64,000 nucleotides of DNA, from positions 1,116,001-1,180,000 of the forward strand of contig JACDQD010000004.1 of NCBI GenBank assembly GCA_019843655.1. The letters run 5' to 3'. Each line of letters opens with the position of its first letter. Position 1 is the first letter of the stretch. A program made the translations under genes and the position numbers. The notes below the pieces were generated by a model. It made no database searches. It was not told the origin of the DNA and saw nothing but the letters and a program-made list of their open reading frames with translations. The stretch comes from Lethocerus indicus (lineage: Eukaryota; Arthropoda; Insecta; Hemiptera; Belostomatidae). Below are positions 9,273 through 22,300 of the stretch, one piece after another.

Positions 9273-12200
9273 TGGCCAACGTTAAAGGAGGAAGAGTCGT
9301 CGGGATTTGAGCGTAACTAAGAACGATCGGAAAATGTCAGATAAATGGATCGTGAAAACGTATACTGTTGTCTTATGGGCTATTTATTGTTGGGGCGCTC
9401 AGCATGTAGAGTCTTCGGCGCTTAGGATTCTCGATCCAATCAACTGGAATTGGAGTGCGGCCTCCTTGTATATACCGCCCTTGTAACATTGTACGAATAT
9501 TATGTACCGTGTTTCGGGGTGGTCGTAAATAGACTGAAGCCTGCAACAAGATAAATATGGATCGAGTCTCTACGGTGGCGAATAAACCTCACGAGTCGGC
9601 CTAGTTTTCCTATTCGCTTTCCTGTCTTTCCGGCCCTTATCCCTTTAAATGAGATGTCAATTTTATTTTTTCCCGCGAGTATTCCAGTTTATTTTTCCCG
9701 GGATATTTCTGTTTCAAAGATCGGAGTTGACGGAAGGGTATTCTCATGTTGCCGACGATGCGTCCCATCTACGGGTAAAAATATATTAAAAAAACAATAA
9801 TTCCGTGCCAAATCTTCTGTTAACAAGAAAGACTCTCTGTGAAATGTAACTCTCTGTTGACGGCGCAGTCTCCGGAAAAGTAGAAAACCGGTCTACTGAC
9901 ATCATTAGACCATATCCGGAAGAATAAGAAATATTATTTTATTTCAGTTGAAAGTGGAGTAGAAAAATAGAATTTCGCGAAAATGTCGACGAACCTCTTG
10001 AAGGGGTATGATTTGTCGGCGCGGGCTATTGGTTGGGGGACAAATCGTTATTGACTATTGAAGGGGTCTCCTCCCCCCCCCAGCCGCCCCCCAGCCGCCC
10101 CCCCCTCGAGCTGTAGCTCAAGTCCCCGCCGGCCCCACCACACCCTCACGGACTTATTAAATGAAGTCCCAGCGGACTTATCTTCTCCCGTCCAATATCC
10201 ACAAGCCCGAATGTTAGCCCGAAGCTACGCTCTCCCAATACTCTTTTTTGTCGGGCCTAATACAGACATGGGCCGTTCTTTTTTTCCACAATTTTATCAA
10301 GATTGTTGTTTATTTGAAAAGGATATTGTTATTGTTGCTATGGTCGCCTAAGATGTGTTTAAAGTCTTTAAATCACTGTAGGATGTTAAGATAGTAAATT
10401 TTAAAAAATCAATATTTCAAATGAAATTTTAATGGAGAACTCGTATAACGAATTCTCAAAATCACGCAGAACGGCCATCCATTTCGTTAGCTACATTTTG
10501 CCCCAATTCAGCTGTCATTTACTTTCTCCCAACACGTCATCGATCATCCTCAATCCCATTACCAGGAACACGCGGACACGTAAATCGCGTATAAATAAAA
10601 CGAATTCTTCCCGCAGGTTCTTTAAACCATTCGTGTAGATTGAATGAAAACATTTAGAAACACGGATTGTAAAAGGTAATAACAGAGTATATGATATCTC
10701 CAGTCTCGTGTCTGGGCACAGTATTTCACTAGTTTTATCGTTACTAGAGCGGTATTTTATGTAACGTTTTCTCGTACTTCTTCTACGTCAATTCTCTCTG
10801 TTTCAGTTCCTCTTATAAGTTCTGACTCGGTGTCTAGTTATAAAATAGTATGTAGTGGTATTATTGGTTGTCGATTGTTGGTTAGGCGACTAAGGGATGA
10901 ATCTAAGGAACGCCCCTAAGGAGGACTCCTCGGGAGCATTCGAGGGGTAACTAAAGGCCTATAAAGTGGCCATCATTGTCGGCTCCCATTTTCATACTCA
11001 AAACGATTCCGCACTGAATTCCTTACGAGTATCTCCACCACGGCCGAGCTATTTTTGAAACCTCATTTCAATTCTTTCCCCCTTCTTAAGAACGCGCCAT
11101 TGTTCTAATAAATGTGTTTTTAATGGTTTCCGAAATACTCCAAGAAATGCACCACCGTGCGTAATTTTTGTCCCACTTCAAGTTGATCGCTAATGCTGTT
11201 TTCCTTCAGCTGAATTCTTTTATATAAACTGTAATGTATAAAAATATTTATTCGGTTTTCCGGTCGGGATCTAATTTCTGTTTTATTTTTCAACTTCCAA
11301 CTGTTTTCTCTTAGATCATTCCTCGTGCCTCTTGGCGACCGGTTCTTGAAGGATATTATCTCTCCGAAATATCTTGAAAAACTTCATTTTATAAAAAAAA
11401 ATTGAAATTTTTCATAAAAATTCACCCAGTGCGTTTTGGATTGGCCGCATACTAAATCGCGTCGTATACCGTCGTATCCATCAACAGTGTATCTCACTGT
11501 ATGAATAGCGGAGATCTACTGGCGAGGGCGAGAGGCAGAAAGAGGACTGGCGTTGTAAGAGCGAATCTGCGATTGGAGAGAGAAGAATAATGGGTTCTTC
11601 GCGAACTGAAATTACGCGATATACCACTAGCAGCGTCAATACTGAATGCTGGCCGTTCAGATAATTGAAACGGGAAATAATTGGAGCGTGCGGTCGGCCG
11701 TTTAGAGACGGAGACAAGTGAATGCCGTAATTCGGCCCTTCTCCGTTCTCCCTTCCGATTTTCAAAAGATTTCCAGTCCGAGAGGAGAGTTTGAAAACGG
11801 AAATTTCTGCTCGGCTTACCCTTTCTACCCGAATCCCGAGTGACGTTCGTCGTGTCGGTTTCCGAACGAAATTTCGGAGTCTTGATATTTGTTCTAATCC
11901 GGAAATTTCCCCCCCTTACAAAAATGAAATTCGCCGGCGGGCCCCGGCGACACATTACTCTGATGGGAGGAACACCGTTAAATACGGGCTTTAATATCCA
12001 CCACCCCGCACCGTACAGTGGACCGCTTTGTGGGCCCGACAACGCCTTGTAAAACATTTTTAATAAATGGAAGGGCTCCACGGACCCCACGGGCCGTTAT
12101 TTCATCAACGTCAGGATTCTTAGTGCGCATTCTACACCCGACACTATGAATTCCTTTTTTTTTGTATAAAAAAATTGTAGAAAATTGATTGTCTTCCTAA

Positions 12201-13676
12201 GTTTTAACTCGAAATTGAACGTACTTTACGACCTTTACGTCTCCACCAGCTGACTTAGTCTAGATTGGGCATCGCGTCTGCCTATGCACAGTGCAGTGAC
12301 AGAGTGGTGATGATTATTGAAAACAATTAGCACATACTTATTGCTGTAAATATATTAATTCCGGCTTACCTGTTTATTGGTGCGATGAAACAATAGCGAA
12401 TTACTCGAAAATAGAAAATATATAATTATAGAACTACAACTGGAAATAAACTAATATTCATTCTTTCGCAGTTCTTAGGCTGATTCAAATATCGTGACGA
12501 TATCGTGAATACGTACGCAGCAGGGGGGAGTTTCACAGGGGAGAATTTGCTCTCAAAATATTACCTGGCGGTCATTCTTGTCGATAGTTTTATTAAAAGG
12601 TATGTTGTAGTTTGACCAGGTCGATGGAGACTTTTACCCCGATGACCTTTTCCGATTCTCCGACGCCGCGAAAAGTACACGATTATGGTAATCGCGCCCT
12701 TTACCCGCCAATATCGTCGGGCGCGATTCTCAAAAACGTCGGCCTAATTGGCCGTCTTAAATCAGTCGGAAAATTGTAAATTTCCCGCGGAGCCAACTTT
12801 AATTTCGTACTGGCGGACGCGATTTCTGGCACAAACGGTCTTTACGTGCCCGGTACTACTGAGGGCGGCCGAACGGTCTGAAAATACCTAGCCCTTTCAT
12901 TCCCTTCGTATACAATTTATGCGCATTTCTAGAAACCTTAAGGTCGGTTGACAAAAGAAAAAAGAAACATTATTTAATAATCAGGTGGAAAAAGAGGTTG
13001 CGTGTCGGGGCGGCAATTTCGTGCCCAGAATGCTTTTATCTATCGCTCGAGTTCGTCTGATAAGACGAGCGTGCATCTGCGAACTAACTATTTGGAGGAT
13101 CATAAATACGCGAGTTCATGCGACCTGTTTCCTACTTCCCATAAATAAAAATATAACAATATGCAAACAATCCGTCCTTTCTTACCGTGACCTTACCCTA
13201 AAGGTATGGAATGTTTTGCAGTGTATATTTTGTCCCTAATGGAGGTAGTTAATTGTAGTAATATTTGTAAATAATCTAATACAAGTTAAGTTTTAGTACA
13301 ACGTATTTCAAACAAATCGAGTAACCTCTATTGAAATTCATGACACGATACTGTTGCACAATGTTACTGTACTTATTATCTGTAATGATTAAAATACTGC
13401 TGTCGGAAGGAAAACAATGCTTTGAACCCTATTAACATCAACGGAAATAAATTCCGGATAAAACGAACGCAATTTCAAAAGTTCTCTTATGGCGGATGAG
13501 TGAATTTGGTGAAATTGGTGGGAAGCTGACCCCCGGCAATTTTCCACAGCCGTCGGGCCTGAGTTAAATTGGATTTCGGCCATTGAAGAAATCACGTAAT
13601 GACTCTTAAGCTGGGAGCAACTGAAAGAAGCCCATTGTTGTCCGCAACCCCCGGACTCTCTCCTCTCCCATTGTCT
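9271..13676. other. Unannotated interval
   Basis: No recognisable gene or element. A C-rich low-complexity stretch lies at 10066-10140. The longest open frame (198 codons, minus strand 11494-12090) has no domain I recognise and opposing open frames overlap it, so it is not called. GC-rich patches at 11920-12100 and 12640-12880 alternate with AT-rich DNA. Confidence 0.4.
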
Positions 13677-13807
13677 TCTCTAAAGTCGAGCCTCCCATTT
13701 CAAATACTTCAATTGCAGCCTCGCCACAACGCACTTGCTCTACACCAAATATTAACTTCCACAGATGCGGCGAACACAAAGGAAAGTGAACCGAATATCG
13801 TGCGGTT
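13677..13807 (+). repeat. Dispersed repeat R1, copy 1
   Basis: Contains CTAAAGTCGAGCCTCCCATT, TCAAATACTTCAATTGCAGC and ACACCAAATATTA, followed by AAGGAAAGTGAACCGAATAT. The same blocks, in the same order, occur on the opposite strand at about 15655-15767. Both copies can be read in frame as SLKSSLxFQILQLQ, but no known domain is evident. Possibly the end of an unidentified transposable element. Confidence 0.65.
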
Positions 13808-13830
13808 CCAGTAAAGCATTTGTATTTATT

Positions 13831-14275
13831 TTAAAATACCCGTTTTGTGGTCTGCGAGGGGGTCGGAATACCGTAGGTTTCGCGTGTGTTTCTGTCTCCT
13901 CCCGCTGGTCTGGTCTTATGCTAAACCCGTGGACAGATGGCTTCTCGCCGTCTTCAGTAGCGGTGTTAGTCACTTTCGGCGCTTTGGATGTTTTTTGGGC
14001 ATCCTCACTCGATCACTTACTAGTTACCATGGTACGGCGCTCCTAATACTAGCCCGCAACAAAGGTCTGTCTTACATTTTAGTATTAGCGCCTTACGTAC
14101 AGCGGCTTACAGTACATGTGACAGTGACAGTGCAGTGAGGATGCCCAGAAAACATCCAAAATTGCCAAAAGTGACTAACACCGCTAGTGAAGATGGCGAG
14201 CAGCCGAAACCGGTCTAGCAAAAGACCAAACCGGCAGCGAGAGGAGACAGAAACACAGGAAGCCTACGGTATTTA
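13831..14275. mobile_element. Foldback-type element, copy D (near complete)
   Basis: Both arms are present. Left: AATACCCGTTTTGTGGTCTG, GGAATACCGTAGGTTTCG, then the GTCTTCAGTAGCGGTGTTAG block and TTTTTTGGGCATCCTCACT. Centre: GGTACGGCGCTCCTAATACT, GCCCGCAACAAAGGTCTGTC, TTTTAGTATTAGCGCC. Right: GCAGTGAGGATGCCCAG, GTGACTAACACCGCTAGTGA, GCCGAAACCGGTCTAGCAAA, GAGGAGACAGAAACAC, CCTACGGTATT. The right arm lacks the outermost CCAACCCCTCGCAGACC block. The centre also folds on itself (GGCGCT..AATACTA against TAGTATTAGCGCC). No coding capacity. Confidence 0.85.
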
Positions 14276-15654
14276 TATTTATTTTCTAGGTCTGTTGTTT
14301 TCTAAGTGTTGTCTATAAGTATCTTCTTGTGTTCAGTAAATGCTAGTAAATGCAGTCTATTCGTCGCCCTCCCGAAATACGTCTCAAACCCTCAGAGGAG
14401 TAAAGGGATCTGGTGAAAGCTCAATTTGGCGCTTCGGCCGACTTTATCTGTTTACAGATCGTACCGCTTCCGGGAAAATTAGTCCCTCCGCCCCCCCCGC
14501 CCCGCCCCGTCCTCTCCTCTATTCAAACACTCGACCGCCCCCATTATGGGCCGAGTCTCCACACTCAACTTAAACTCTCCCCCCACCCCCACCCCCCCCA
14601 GCATCCGCCCCCGTTCCCGAATAACGGGGATAAACGGCATCGCCGAGTGGAACTTTTCCGATTATTCTTCGGCCGAATTAACAGTCGGGTCAAAACGGCG
14701 AGATCATCATCAATGAGCAACAGTTTGGCCAAGACAAAATAAACTCCGCCTCCGTGGTATCGGTACTGAATATTTGAGGACCCCTGAATTATTGAAACGT
14801 TAACTGAACGAGTCGTATTTCCAGTTTAATTTCTAATTGCGCAATATATTTGAAATGAATGCAGTTTGGTTCCGAAAAAACTTTTTCGGTTACATATATC
14901 CAGGGCGGACGATACTAATCCCCCAGATCGGATGTACAGAAGTGAAAGAGACCGTTATAATCCGCCAGCATTGTCGGGGCCCTTTATCCCTCGCCCGATA
15001 TATTGACAACAATGAGTTTTTTTCATAGATACAGGGCGTAAGCTCCCTTACCGGAATTCGATTTTACGTCGGATTTTGGCCGGCCATTGTGCGGGCCCCG
15101 ACAAGGTAACAAATTAACGACCTTTTCATCCTGCCCCCGCCACCGACTTTTTTTCATCCGGCTCTGTCAAGTCAGTGGCTCGCAGCCAACACTATAGCAA
15201 AGATTTATTAGAGGCGCTTGTATCCTAATTTAGTTGATATTAGAACCGCGTCAGCGATTAATTCAATTAATTATCAATTAAAGTGTGTCTGAGAAACGCC
15301 TGTTTTTCATTGATGCCGAAATCCTTATACCGGAAATGCGAAGACGGAAAGTTTCAGGCTGTTGGAACTCGCACAAATATTTGACTGGACCAATAAGTGA
15401 ACAATTACATCCACGGAAGGAATCATATTAAGGCATCATTAACATCCTTTTGAAATAATTTATATAGAACTGAAGGTAAGTTTTACCCAGTATCTATAAC
15501 AACAGCAACGAGCGGGTCGAATTATAGTGGAAACGCGCGTTATTAATGTGGTTAAATGAGCGGATCCTGAGGGCTCTCTTGGACAGTCTGTAATTTTCTA
15601 TTGAAGTTCAATAGGACTAGAAAATAAATATGAAGGTTTTACTGATACCTCGCG
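14276..15654. other. Unannotated interval
   Basis: Contains a C-rich low-complexity tract at about 14478-14620 and otherwise nothing I can identify. Confidence 0.45.
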
Positions 15655-15767
15655 ATATTTGGTGTCATTTTTAGTCAGTTCACTTTCGTTTTTTCTACCA
15701 CCACACATAATATTTGGTGTGGTAAGCTGCAATTGAAGTATTTGAAATAGGAGGCTCGACTTTAGGG
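15655..15767 (-). repeat. Dispersed repeat R1, copy 2 (inverted)
   Basis: Inverted partner of 13677-13807: on the minus strand it reads CTAAAGTCGAGCCTCCTATT, TCAAATACTTCAATTGCAGC, ACACCAAATATTATG and then AACGAAAGTGAAC. It differs from copy 1 by substitutions and an indel between the second and third blocks. A 17-bp palindrome (CTATTGAA G TTCAATAG, 15598-15614) lies just outside it. Confidence 0.65.
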
Positions 15768-18649
15768 AATTGGCGATTCGAAGAAACGCTGCCGGCGTCG
15801 GAACACTCATAGCGCTATGACTCGTATTAGACGAGACGAGGATAATGTCTGTTGGTGTAAAACGTCACGGCACTTAACGACCGTCATGAGCCGTGCGCCC
15901 ACCGTTCGGAGGTTGGGGGGGGAGGTTTCCTCCAACTAAGTTGGCCCATATCTAATTCACAGGCCTGTTAGTTACTACCAGACTCCCTCCTCCCTCCGCC
16001 CCCCCCTTCACAACAACAAGCCGTTATTGTCCTAGCGGCGAAATGCGATTTTCATAATGCACGCGACCTGGGACAGTTTGAGAATAAATTTGAAAAAAAT
16101 GTACAATTGTAGTTTAGAAGAATTGTGGTCGGCGAGGGGTTGGAATACCGTACATTTCGTGTATTTCCGTCTACTCTCGCTGAAATCAATCCATTATCAG
16201 AAAATAGAGAATGTGTGGAAAAAAAAGAATGAATATGTACTACATATATGCTATAATATTATCCGCTATATACAAGTTATGAAAGACGGATTTGAACAAA
16301 TTGACAGAAATCGTTTTGTAGTTTTTATTATTGGCCCAGTCAATAAGCTAAGAAACTGAAGGCTTAAAATTCAAAACCAGACTCGAATGGGTCATATGCG
16401 TACATATCGTTTACCATATTCCTTAAGATACCGGATTAATGGTGACGAAAATTTATTAAAATATTTGATGAATCGGAGAAATAATTCCGTGTGGGTTATT
16501 TATTGTGGATCCTTTTATATTCTTTCGTATTTGTTACCGATACAGTTATTAGATATTTGTTTGAAATGTTCAATCGAGGGTTTATTGAGAGCATTGAGAA
16601 CAATTTCCCATCCGCTTTATTACAATTACAGAGGGCTATTATTATAGAGCGTTGCTGGAAAAAGATGGAAATAAAGGCATAAAAGGGTCTGTCCCCGGCC
16701 ATCCCTTTTCCCGTCCGTCTCCTCCGCTGGCTCTAACAGTCCTTCGCCATCAGCCTAAGTGGTAGGCCCGGCTTCCTGCCGGAATACCGCTAATGGCCAG
16801 GGCACGCCAAACAGACGTATCCCGTCGCATAAAACGTCTATTGTGAGTACGTTATGCGTCATTGTTCAACGTGGGGCACCCATTGTACGCCCTGCCCTCA
16901 CCCCCGCCCTGTACCGACACCCGGAAGACGAATTCCCAACGGCGGTCATTAGGCTCGGGCCAGGGTCATCGTTAATCTGTCCCCCTCTTCATTTATGCCC
17001 CAGTCGTTGGATCGCGGTACGATGGTCAGTGGAATTGTTGTCATGAGAACAATAGGCGTTGTAGAAATACTATAAAGAAAAAGCGCAGCCATTGGGCGGA
17101 AGAAACATAAATAAATTGTCCCGAGTACAACGTAAATCCTAATTAAGTATTAGAGGATTTCTACAATAAATGTAGACACGAAGTATGAACAATTCACGCG
17201 TATCGAATTTCTCTGCGGATCTCACGAGTCAATAAAAACTCTCGAAAGTCTCCGCCGTCCAACGAAAAAGCCGCATCCAGGAGAAAAAAAAAGTGAGCCA
17301 ATGTTCTGACGGGCAGACCCGTGGGACGGCTCTTAATCCTTTTAACCGGCAGAAAGGATCGACGTTTCGGAAGGGCCTGCTCAAATGTTGGTTTTACCCT
17401 GGGGCCCGATTTAGGGCCATTCGACCCGGTCGGAACCGGGTTTTTATCGTTAAACGCGACGCGGCACGTCCGCCGCCAGCTAGACCCCGGACGGCGGCCC
17501 CAGGCCCCGCTGGGCACATTTCCATAACCGGGGCCCCGACCTGACCGCCGAATCGGTGCTCGATGCACTCTCCCGATGCGTAATGTGCCCGCTTTGAATT
17601 CAACTCAAATTGGCCGGTCCCGAATTCGCCCTTCAATTTAGTCGGGCTCAGCGCAACTAGTTGAAAACTTCGTTAAAAGTTGTCCGATAAATAAAATAAA
17701 GTTAAAATTTGGGAACGATACCGTAATTGGATTTGTACTTTATTTCCCGAACACAGAATTTCTTAAAGACTAATTTACATTTTTAATTCGAAATTTCGAG
17801 ATTGTAAAAAAAAAAAAAACTATTGCCCTCGACGATTAAAAATACTCCTATTCGCAGAGTTTCAATAGATAACACAATTATCCATTAATTACGGTACCTC
17901 TTTTTGTGTCCGCTAAAATATAAAAATAAATTTGTAGCGATTTCGTAGTGCACATTGGGGTTTTCCGATGGAGCCCTACTGGCGTTGGCGAGAGGCCCGA
18001 AACCAGTCTAGAATCTGGACTGATAAATTATTGTTACCACGTTTTAACGCGTATAAATAGAAGCGATTAATAATTATCATCCCCAGTTACTTGTGAGACG
18101 AACTTTCAGGTAATGACTCGAGGTAATAATATCAGAAAATTACCGAGCTTTACAAGAGGGACGCTCGACTAAATGAAAAATTAACGGTGGCAATATTTTC
18201 ATTCTATATGCTAGATGAAAAGTCCCTCATTTCTGAACAAAAAAAAAAACTAGAGTTGCACAAGGAAGAAAAATCTTTCTAAAATAGGTTGAGTGTAACA
18301 AGTTTAGATCTATCCCAAGGGCGGCGTCCAATTCTGCCCGGTTTGAGATTTGTTGGAATTGTTTGTTCCGAATTGTACGAGTGCTGAGAGCTGCGCTTTG
18401 GCAATGAACTGCACCAGCAGTTCTCTTCAGTTGGGTGTTCAGATATTTTCAGAAAACTCGTGTAAATTCTCTCAACGTTCACTGTTTCCCTACCGTTGTA
18501 AATTAGTGTCGGCATTTTCAAATTTTTTGTTCCATATTTTCAATATTGGACAAAGTTAAAATTGTTGGGCGAAATTATGTCAGTAGGTTGGAAAAACTGT
18601 CGCAACAAGTATACAATATAAATTTGAACAAATACTTATTAGGTTTTCA
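15768..18649. other. Mostly unannotated; GC-rich patches
   Basis: Holds the small foldback fragment E (16122-16185) and GC-rich blocks at about 16690-17030 and 17290-17640, the latter with GGGGCCCC palindromes. Opposing frames are both open across 17194-17636, a sign of composition rather than coding. No gene is supported. Confidence 0.4.
16122..16185. mobile_element. Foldback family fragment E
   Basis: Short piece of left arm only: TTGTGGTCGGCGAGGGGTTG, GAATACCGTACATTTCGTG, then TTTCCGTCTACTCTCGCTG. The rest of the arm and the partner arm are missing. Confidence 0.7.
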
Positions 18650-18729
18650 ATTTCAAAAAAAGTTTCATAAAAGTTTTCCTGTTGATCCGAAATGTATTGA
18701 AAAAAAATTTTGTTTTTAGTAATCTAGAT
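18650..18729 (+). repeat. Left flank of array S2
   Basis: Shares TCATAAAAGTTTTCCTGTTG, ATCCGAAATGTATTGAAAA and TTTAGTAATCTAGATAATCG with the left flanks of S1, S3 and S4. Homology fades out before about 18650. Confidence 0.7.
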
Positions 18730-19305
18730 AATCGGTGCAAGTTCACCCAACGAACTTTAGTTAAGTACATTTCCGCACCACACTCAGTGGGCGCTAGTTA
18801 TCGGTACAACTGGACCCAACGAACTTTAGTTAAGTACATTTCCGCACCACCCTCAGTGGGCGCTAGTTATCTGTACAACTGGACCCAACGAACTTTAGTT
18901 AAGTACATTTCCGCACCACACTCAGGGGGCGCTAGTTTATCGGTGCAACTGGACCAAACGAACTTTAGTTAAGTACATTTCCGCACCACCCTCAGGGGGC
19001 GCTAGTTATCGGTGTAAACTGGACCAAACGTGAACTTTGTTTAAGTACATTTCCGCACCACCCTCAGGGGGGCGCTAGCTATCGGTGCAACTTGGACCAA
19101 ACGAACTTTAGTTAAGTACATTTCCGCACCACCCTCAGGGGGCGCTAGTTTATCGGTGCAACTGGACCCAACGAACTTTAGTTAAGTACATTTCCGCACC
19201 ACCCTCAGGGGGCGCTACTTTATCGGTGCAGCTGGACCCAACGAACTTTAGTTAAGTACATTTCCGCACCACCCTCAGGGGGCGCTAGTTAATCGGTGCA
19301 AGTGC
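18730..19305 (+). repeat. Satellite array S2, 8 x 70 bp
   Basis: Same monomer as S1 but with array-specific variants: the junction reads GTGCAACTGGACCCAACG, and the hairpin core is mostly CACCCTCAGGGGGCGC instead of CACACTCAGTGGGCGC. One monomer (about 19030) has GTGAACTTTGTTTAAG. The array passes straight into the nested hairpin at 19306-19354; no foldback right arm follows. Confidence 0.95.
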
Positions 19306-19354
19306 GCACTCGGTGTTGGTGTAGTTATTGGTCTACAACTCATTCACCGAGTGC
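19306..19354. repeat. Nested hairpin at the end of array S2
   Basis: GCACTCGGTG (19306-19315) pairs with CACCGAGTGC (19345-19354). Inside the loop TGTAG pairs with CTACA. It begins exactly where satellite homology ends. A 3' terminal hairpin is typical of Helitrons, but no Helitron terminus could be established here. Confidence 0.6.
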
Positions 19355-19359
19355 ATATC

Positions 19360-22300
19360 AGGGATTTAATTTGTAATTGGGACCGGCATCCCAATTTGAA
19401 AATAGTTGGAGTAAACTGAAATGGAGACGTTAGTGGTGTGAGGTCGGCTATTGACTCGTAATGGGAGCACTCAAGGAGCGTCGCTCCCGACCTCATTAGT
19501 CATAGACCTATAGGTAATTGCCGACGGGGGGGGGGGTGCGGTAATTGACAGCGCAAGTCCTACCTCCCATCTCTCTTGGTTCTCGTCATTATCAATATTA
19601 CAGCCTCATTAGACGCACCGGCGGTGCACGTCATGCACTTCGCAGTTTTCCCAAAGCACGTCCGCCACGCACAAAACGCCACACTTCTTTACGGCTCTTC
19701 TAAGCGGCAGTTATCCCCGTATAAACAGACGGGCGGTTTATATGCAAAATAAAAACTGTTACAACCACTTTTCCAGTTTCAACTACACAACGCCATAAAT
19801 TTTGGGTAAAATACTTGTGCCTCATTTTATAGGAAGATGATTTCAATAAACAAAATCATTGTACAGTTCAAACAAACTGCAGCATCTATGCACTCGGTCT
19901 GGAGAATTTCAAAGGATCCGCAATAAATGTCTCCGCATGAAATTATTTCTCCAATTTTCCGTGACATGCGTCCCAAGCGCATTTTGCCTTGAATCTGTAT
20001 TTTGGAAGAATAATTATTAAACGCCGTCTTCTCGTATATATTTAAACGATCGAAATGCCAAGAATTGGAGGATATCAACAAATCGAAAGGCGAGCATAAA
20101 GTTGTGAGGGGTAGAGGCGCATCGGTCCCAGCAGCTGGGGCCGTCCCCAGGGCACGCCCCCGCATAACGTCACTATCTCTTATGACCCAATTTCGTATTC
20201 TATATATTTCACCTTTGTATTTTATCGTACAACAGAGAGGGGGGGGGGATTGCCCCCTACTAGCATCCACTCGGGGATACACTGATCGATATAATTATCA
20301 GTGCTATACTTATATAGTTATCTATATAAGTATAGATCCGTTTTCTATCCCGGAACGGGATCTAGACAGGCGGATTGAGAAGCTGATATGGGAGACGTCA
20401 AACAGGATTCACGAATTAATCCTTTTTGGTGATGCACGCGCCCGATGTTGACGCCCGTGATGTACTAGTTGTTTAAAAACTCTGGCGATAATTAAAATGC
20501 TTCAAACGCATTTTGCCGTTAGCCAACGCGGTGCACCCACGCGTCTGGTATGGAAGGCATGACCGGTTAAACAATTTAATACCGTTCACATATTGGAAGA
20601 CGTGACGCTATGTGGAATGCTTTATAACTCCGGTAAAGGTTATCAATTCCACACAGCAGAGGGTGTCCTGCCTATAACCCATAACTATCTATCAAATCGT
20701 TGTGTCAGAGGCCGGTGTTTAAGCTAAGAGACAGATCGTCAGTTTGGGAACGAATTTCTCAAGACAATAAGTACATTTCGGAAATACGAATATGTTCTGA
20801 ATCCTTGCCCCTTACAGACCTTTGAGCCGACATTATTTATTGTCTATTACTTATAAATTGATTTATAAGCGATACAACCCTATTACGGTAATCGGTAGGT
20901 TCAAGCTATCGACGCCCGGCGCCACTACGGTAGTATCAACTACCGCCGTGTGTTAACGCTCAAGGATTTATGAGGACCTAATGCGTCGGGTAAGACAAGT
21001 AGGGCCGTTAAAATTTAATTGGATGCAGAGCCGCCACGCCTAACGCCTAACGTCTTATCCGTCGGTCGCCAATAAAAGCTGTTCCACGCGGCAATAAACT
21101 CGCTCCGTAGGCCCCTCTACCAGCAGACCAATTGGACTTGTTTCGGTAATTGATTCGGAAATTGGATCGGTACGCGATCGGTCGGCGGTCAGATACCGCC
21201 CACGGATGACTTTATTTCGCGGAAAACTTACACGATATCTTAATGAAAAACGGAGATACGATAACACGCCTCTGAATAGCATATTTACATTCCTATTTTC
21301 GTCGTGGTTTTTTTTTCGTCCGTTCGGCTAGTTGGGGTAAATTGCAGGACGCAGGTTTAGGGTTGGGGTGGTTTCGGAGTCTTTCCTATGACTCTTGGAT
21401 TTAAAGATTTAGAAAAAAAAATTTTCAGATATTCTGACTAATGATGACGATCACTTCGGGATTCTCGAATACTTTGTTTACGCCATTAGCCAGTTTTCAT
21501 TTTTAAATTTGTGTCGGTAAAATTAAAGTTTCGTACAATTTCGACTTCGTATTGAGCATCACGGGACTATAAAGTTTGTGCCTATTTCCTGCGGCGGCCT
21601 GTTCAGTAATATGTTGTCTCGTTTAATATTCAGTCGTCCGGAATATCTCCGTAATAAAAATAAGTTTGTATCTCGATTAAATTTTAAGAGATTACAACTT
21701 TATGTACACGATGAAGGTGACCTCGCCTCGGGAACTATTCCTTCTGGTCCTATAGGAAATTCTGGACGGGCGAGGTCGGATCAATAGCGGGTATATCAAT
21801 CACTATTTACTGGCGATCAGATAAATTCGGGCGTAATGGGCTTGGAGGATCCCCTAATATCTTGTTAGGGCGGGCGTTTAGAGGAGGGCCGGGGACCCCT
21901 TCCGGCCCGGCCCAGATAGCGGACGACTTCCGGGGGGAATTGGAAAAAAATAAACGAAATAAAAATAAGCTACGGCCGGCCCAAATATTGAACCAAGACC
22001 GAAACACGAATATAACGCCGGGCGGTGAGAGAAAATTCGTGAGAATTCGAAAGGCGAGAAAAACTTTTTAAATTACCTCGTAACTCCGACGAATTAAGTT
22101 TTGAAATGGGAGAATCGGGTTATTGAAAAGGGATATTAAAAAAAAAATGTTTTAATAAACGATACAGACTGCCCAACGAAATGGAATAAACTCGCGTAAA
22201 GGCGGAAACCAGTGCCGGAGCCGGGGCATTTATTATGGATGGGGTAAACATCCCCAACGGCACCTCCGAGTATCTCCTAGATATTGATAACTCCGGCGGC

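Noticed and set aside
11494..12090. 198-codon minus-strand open frame
   Set aside because: No recognisable domain, overlapping open frames on both strands, and no splice or promoter context. Long frames arise easily in GC-rich patches.
13765..14138. Open frames over copy D containing GGRNTVGFACVSVSSRWSG
   Set aside because: These are translations of the foldback arms. The same peptide strings recur wherever an arm occurs.
17194..17636. Possible coding region in a GC-rich block
   Set aside because: Several frames on both strands are open at once, typical of GC-rich noncoding DNA, and none shows a domain.
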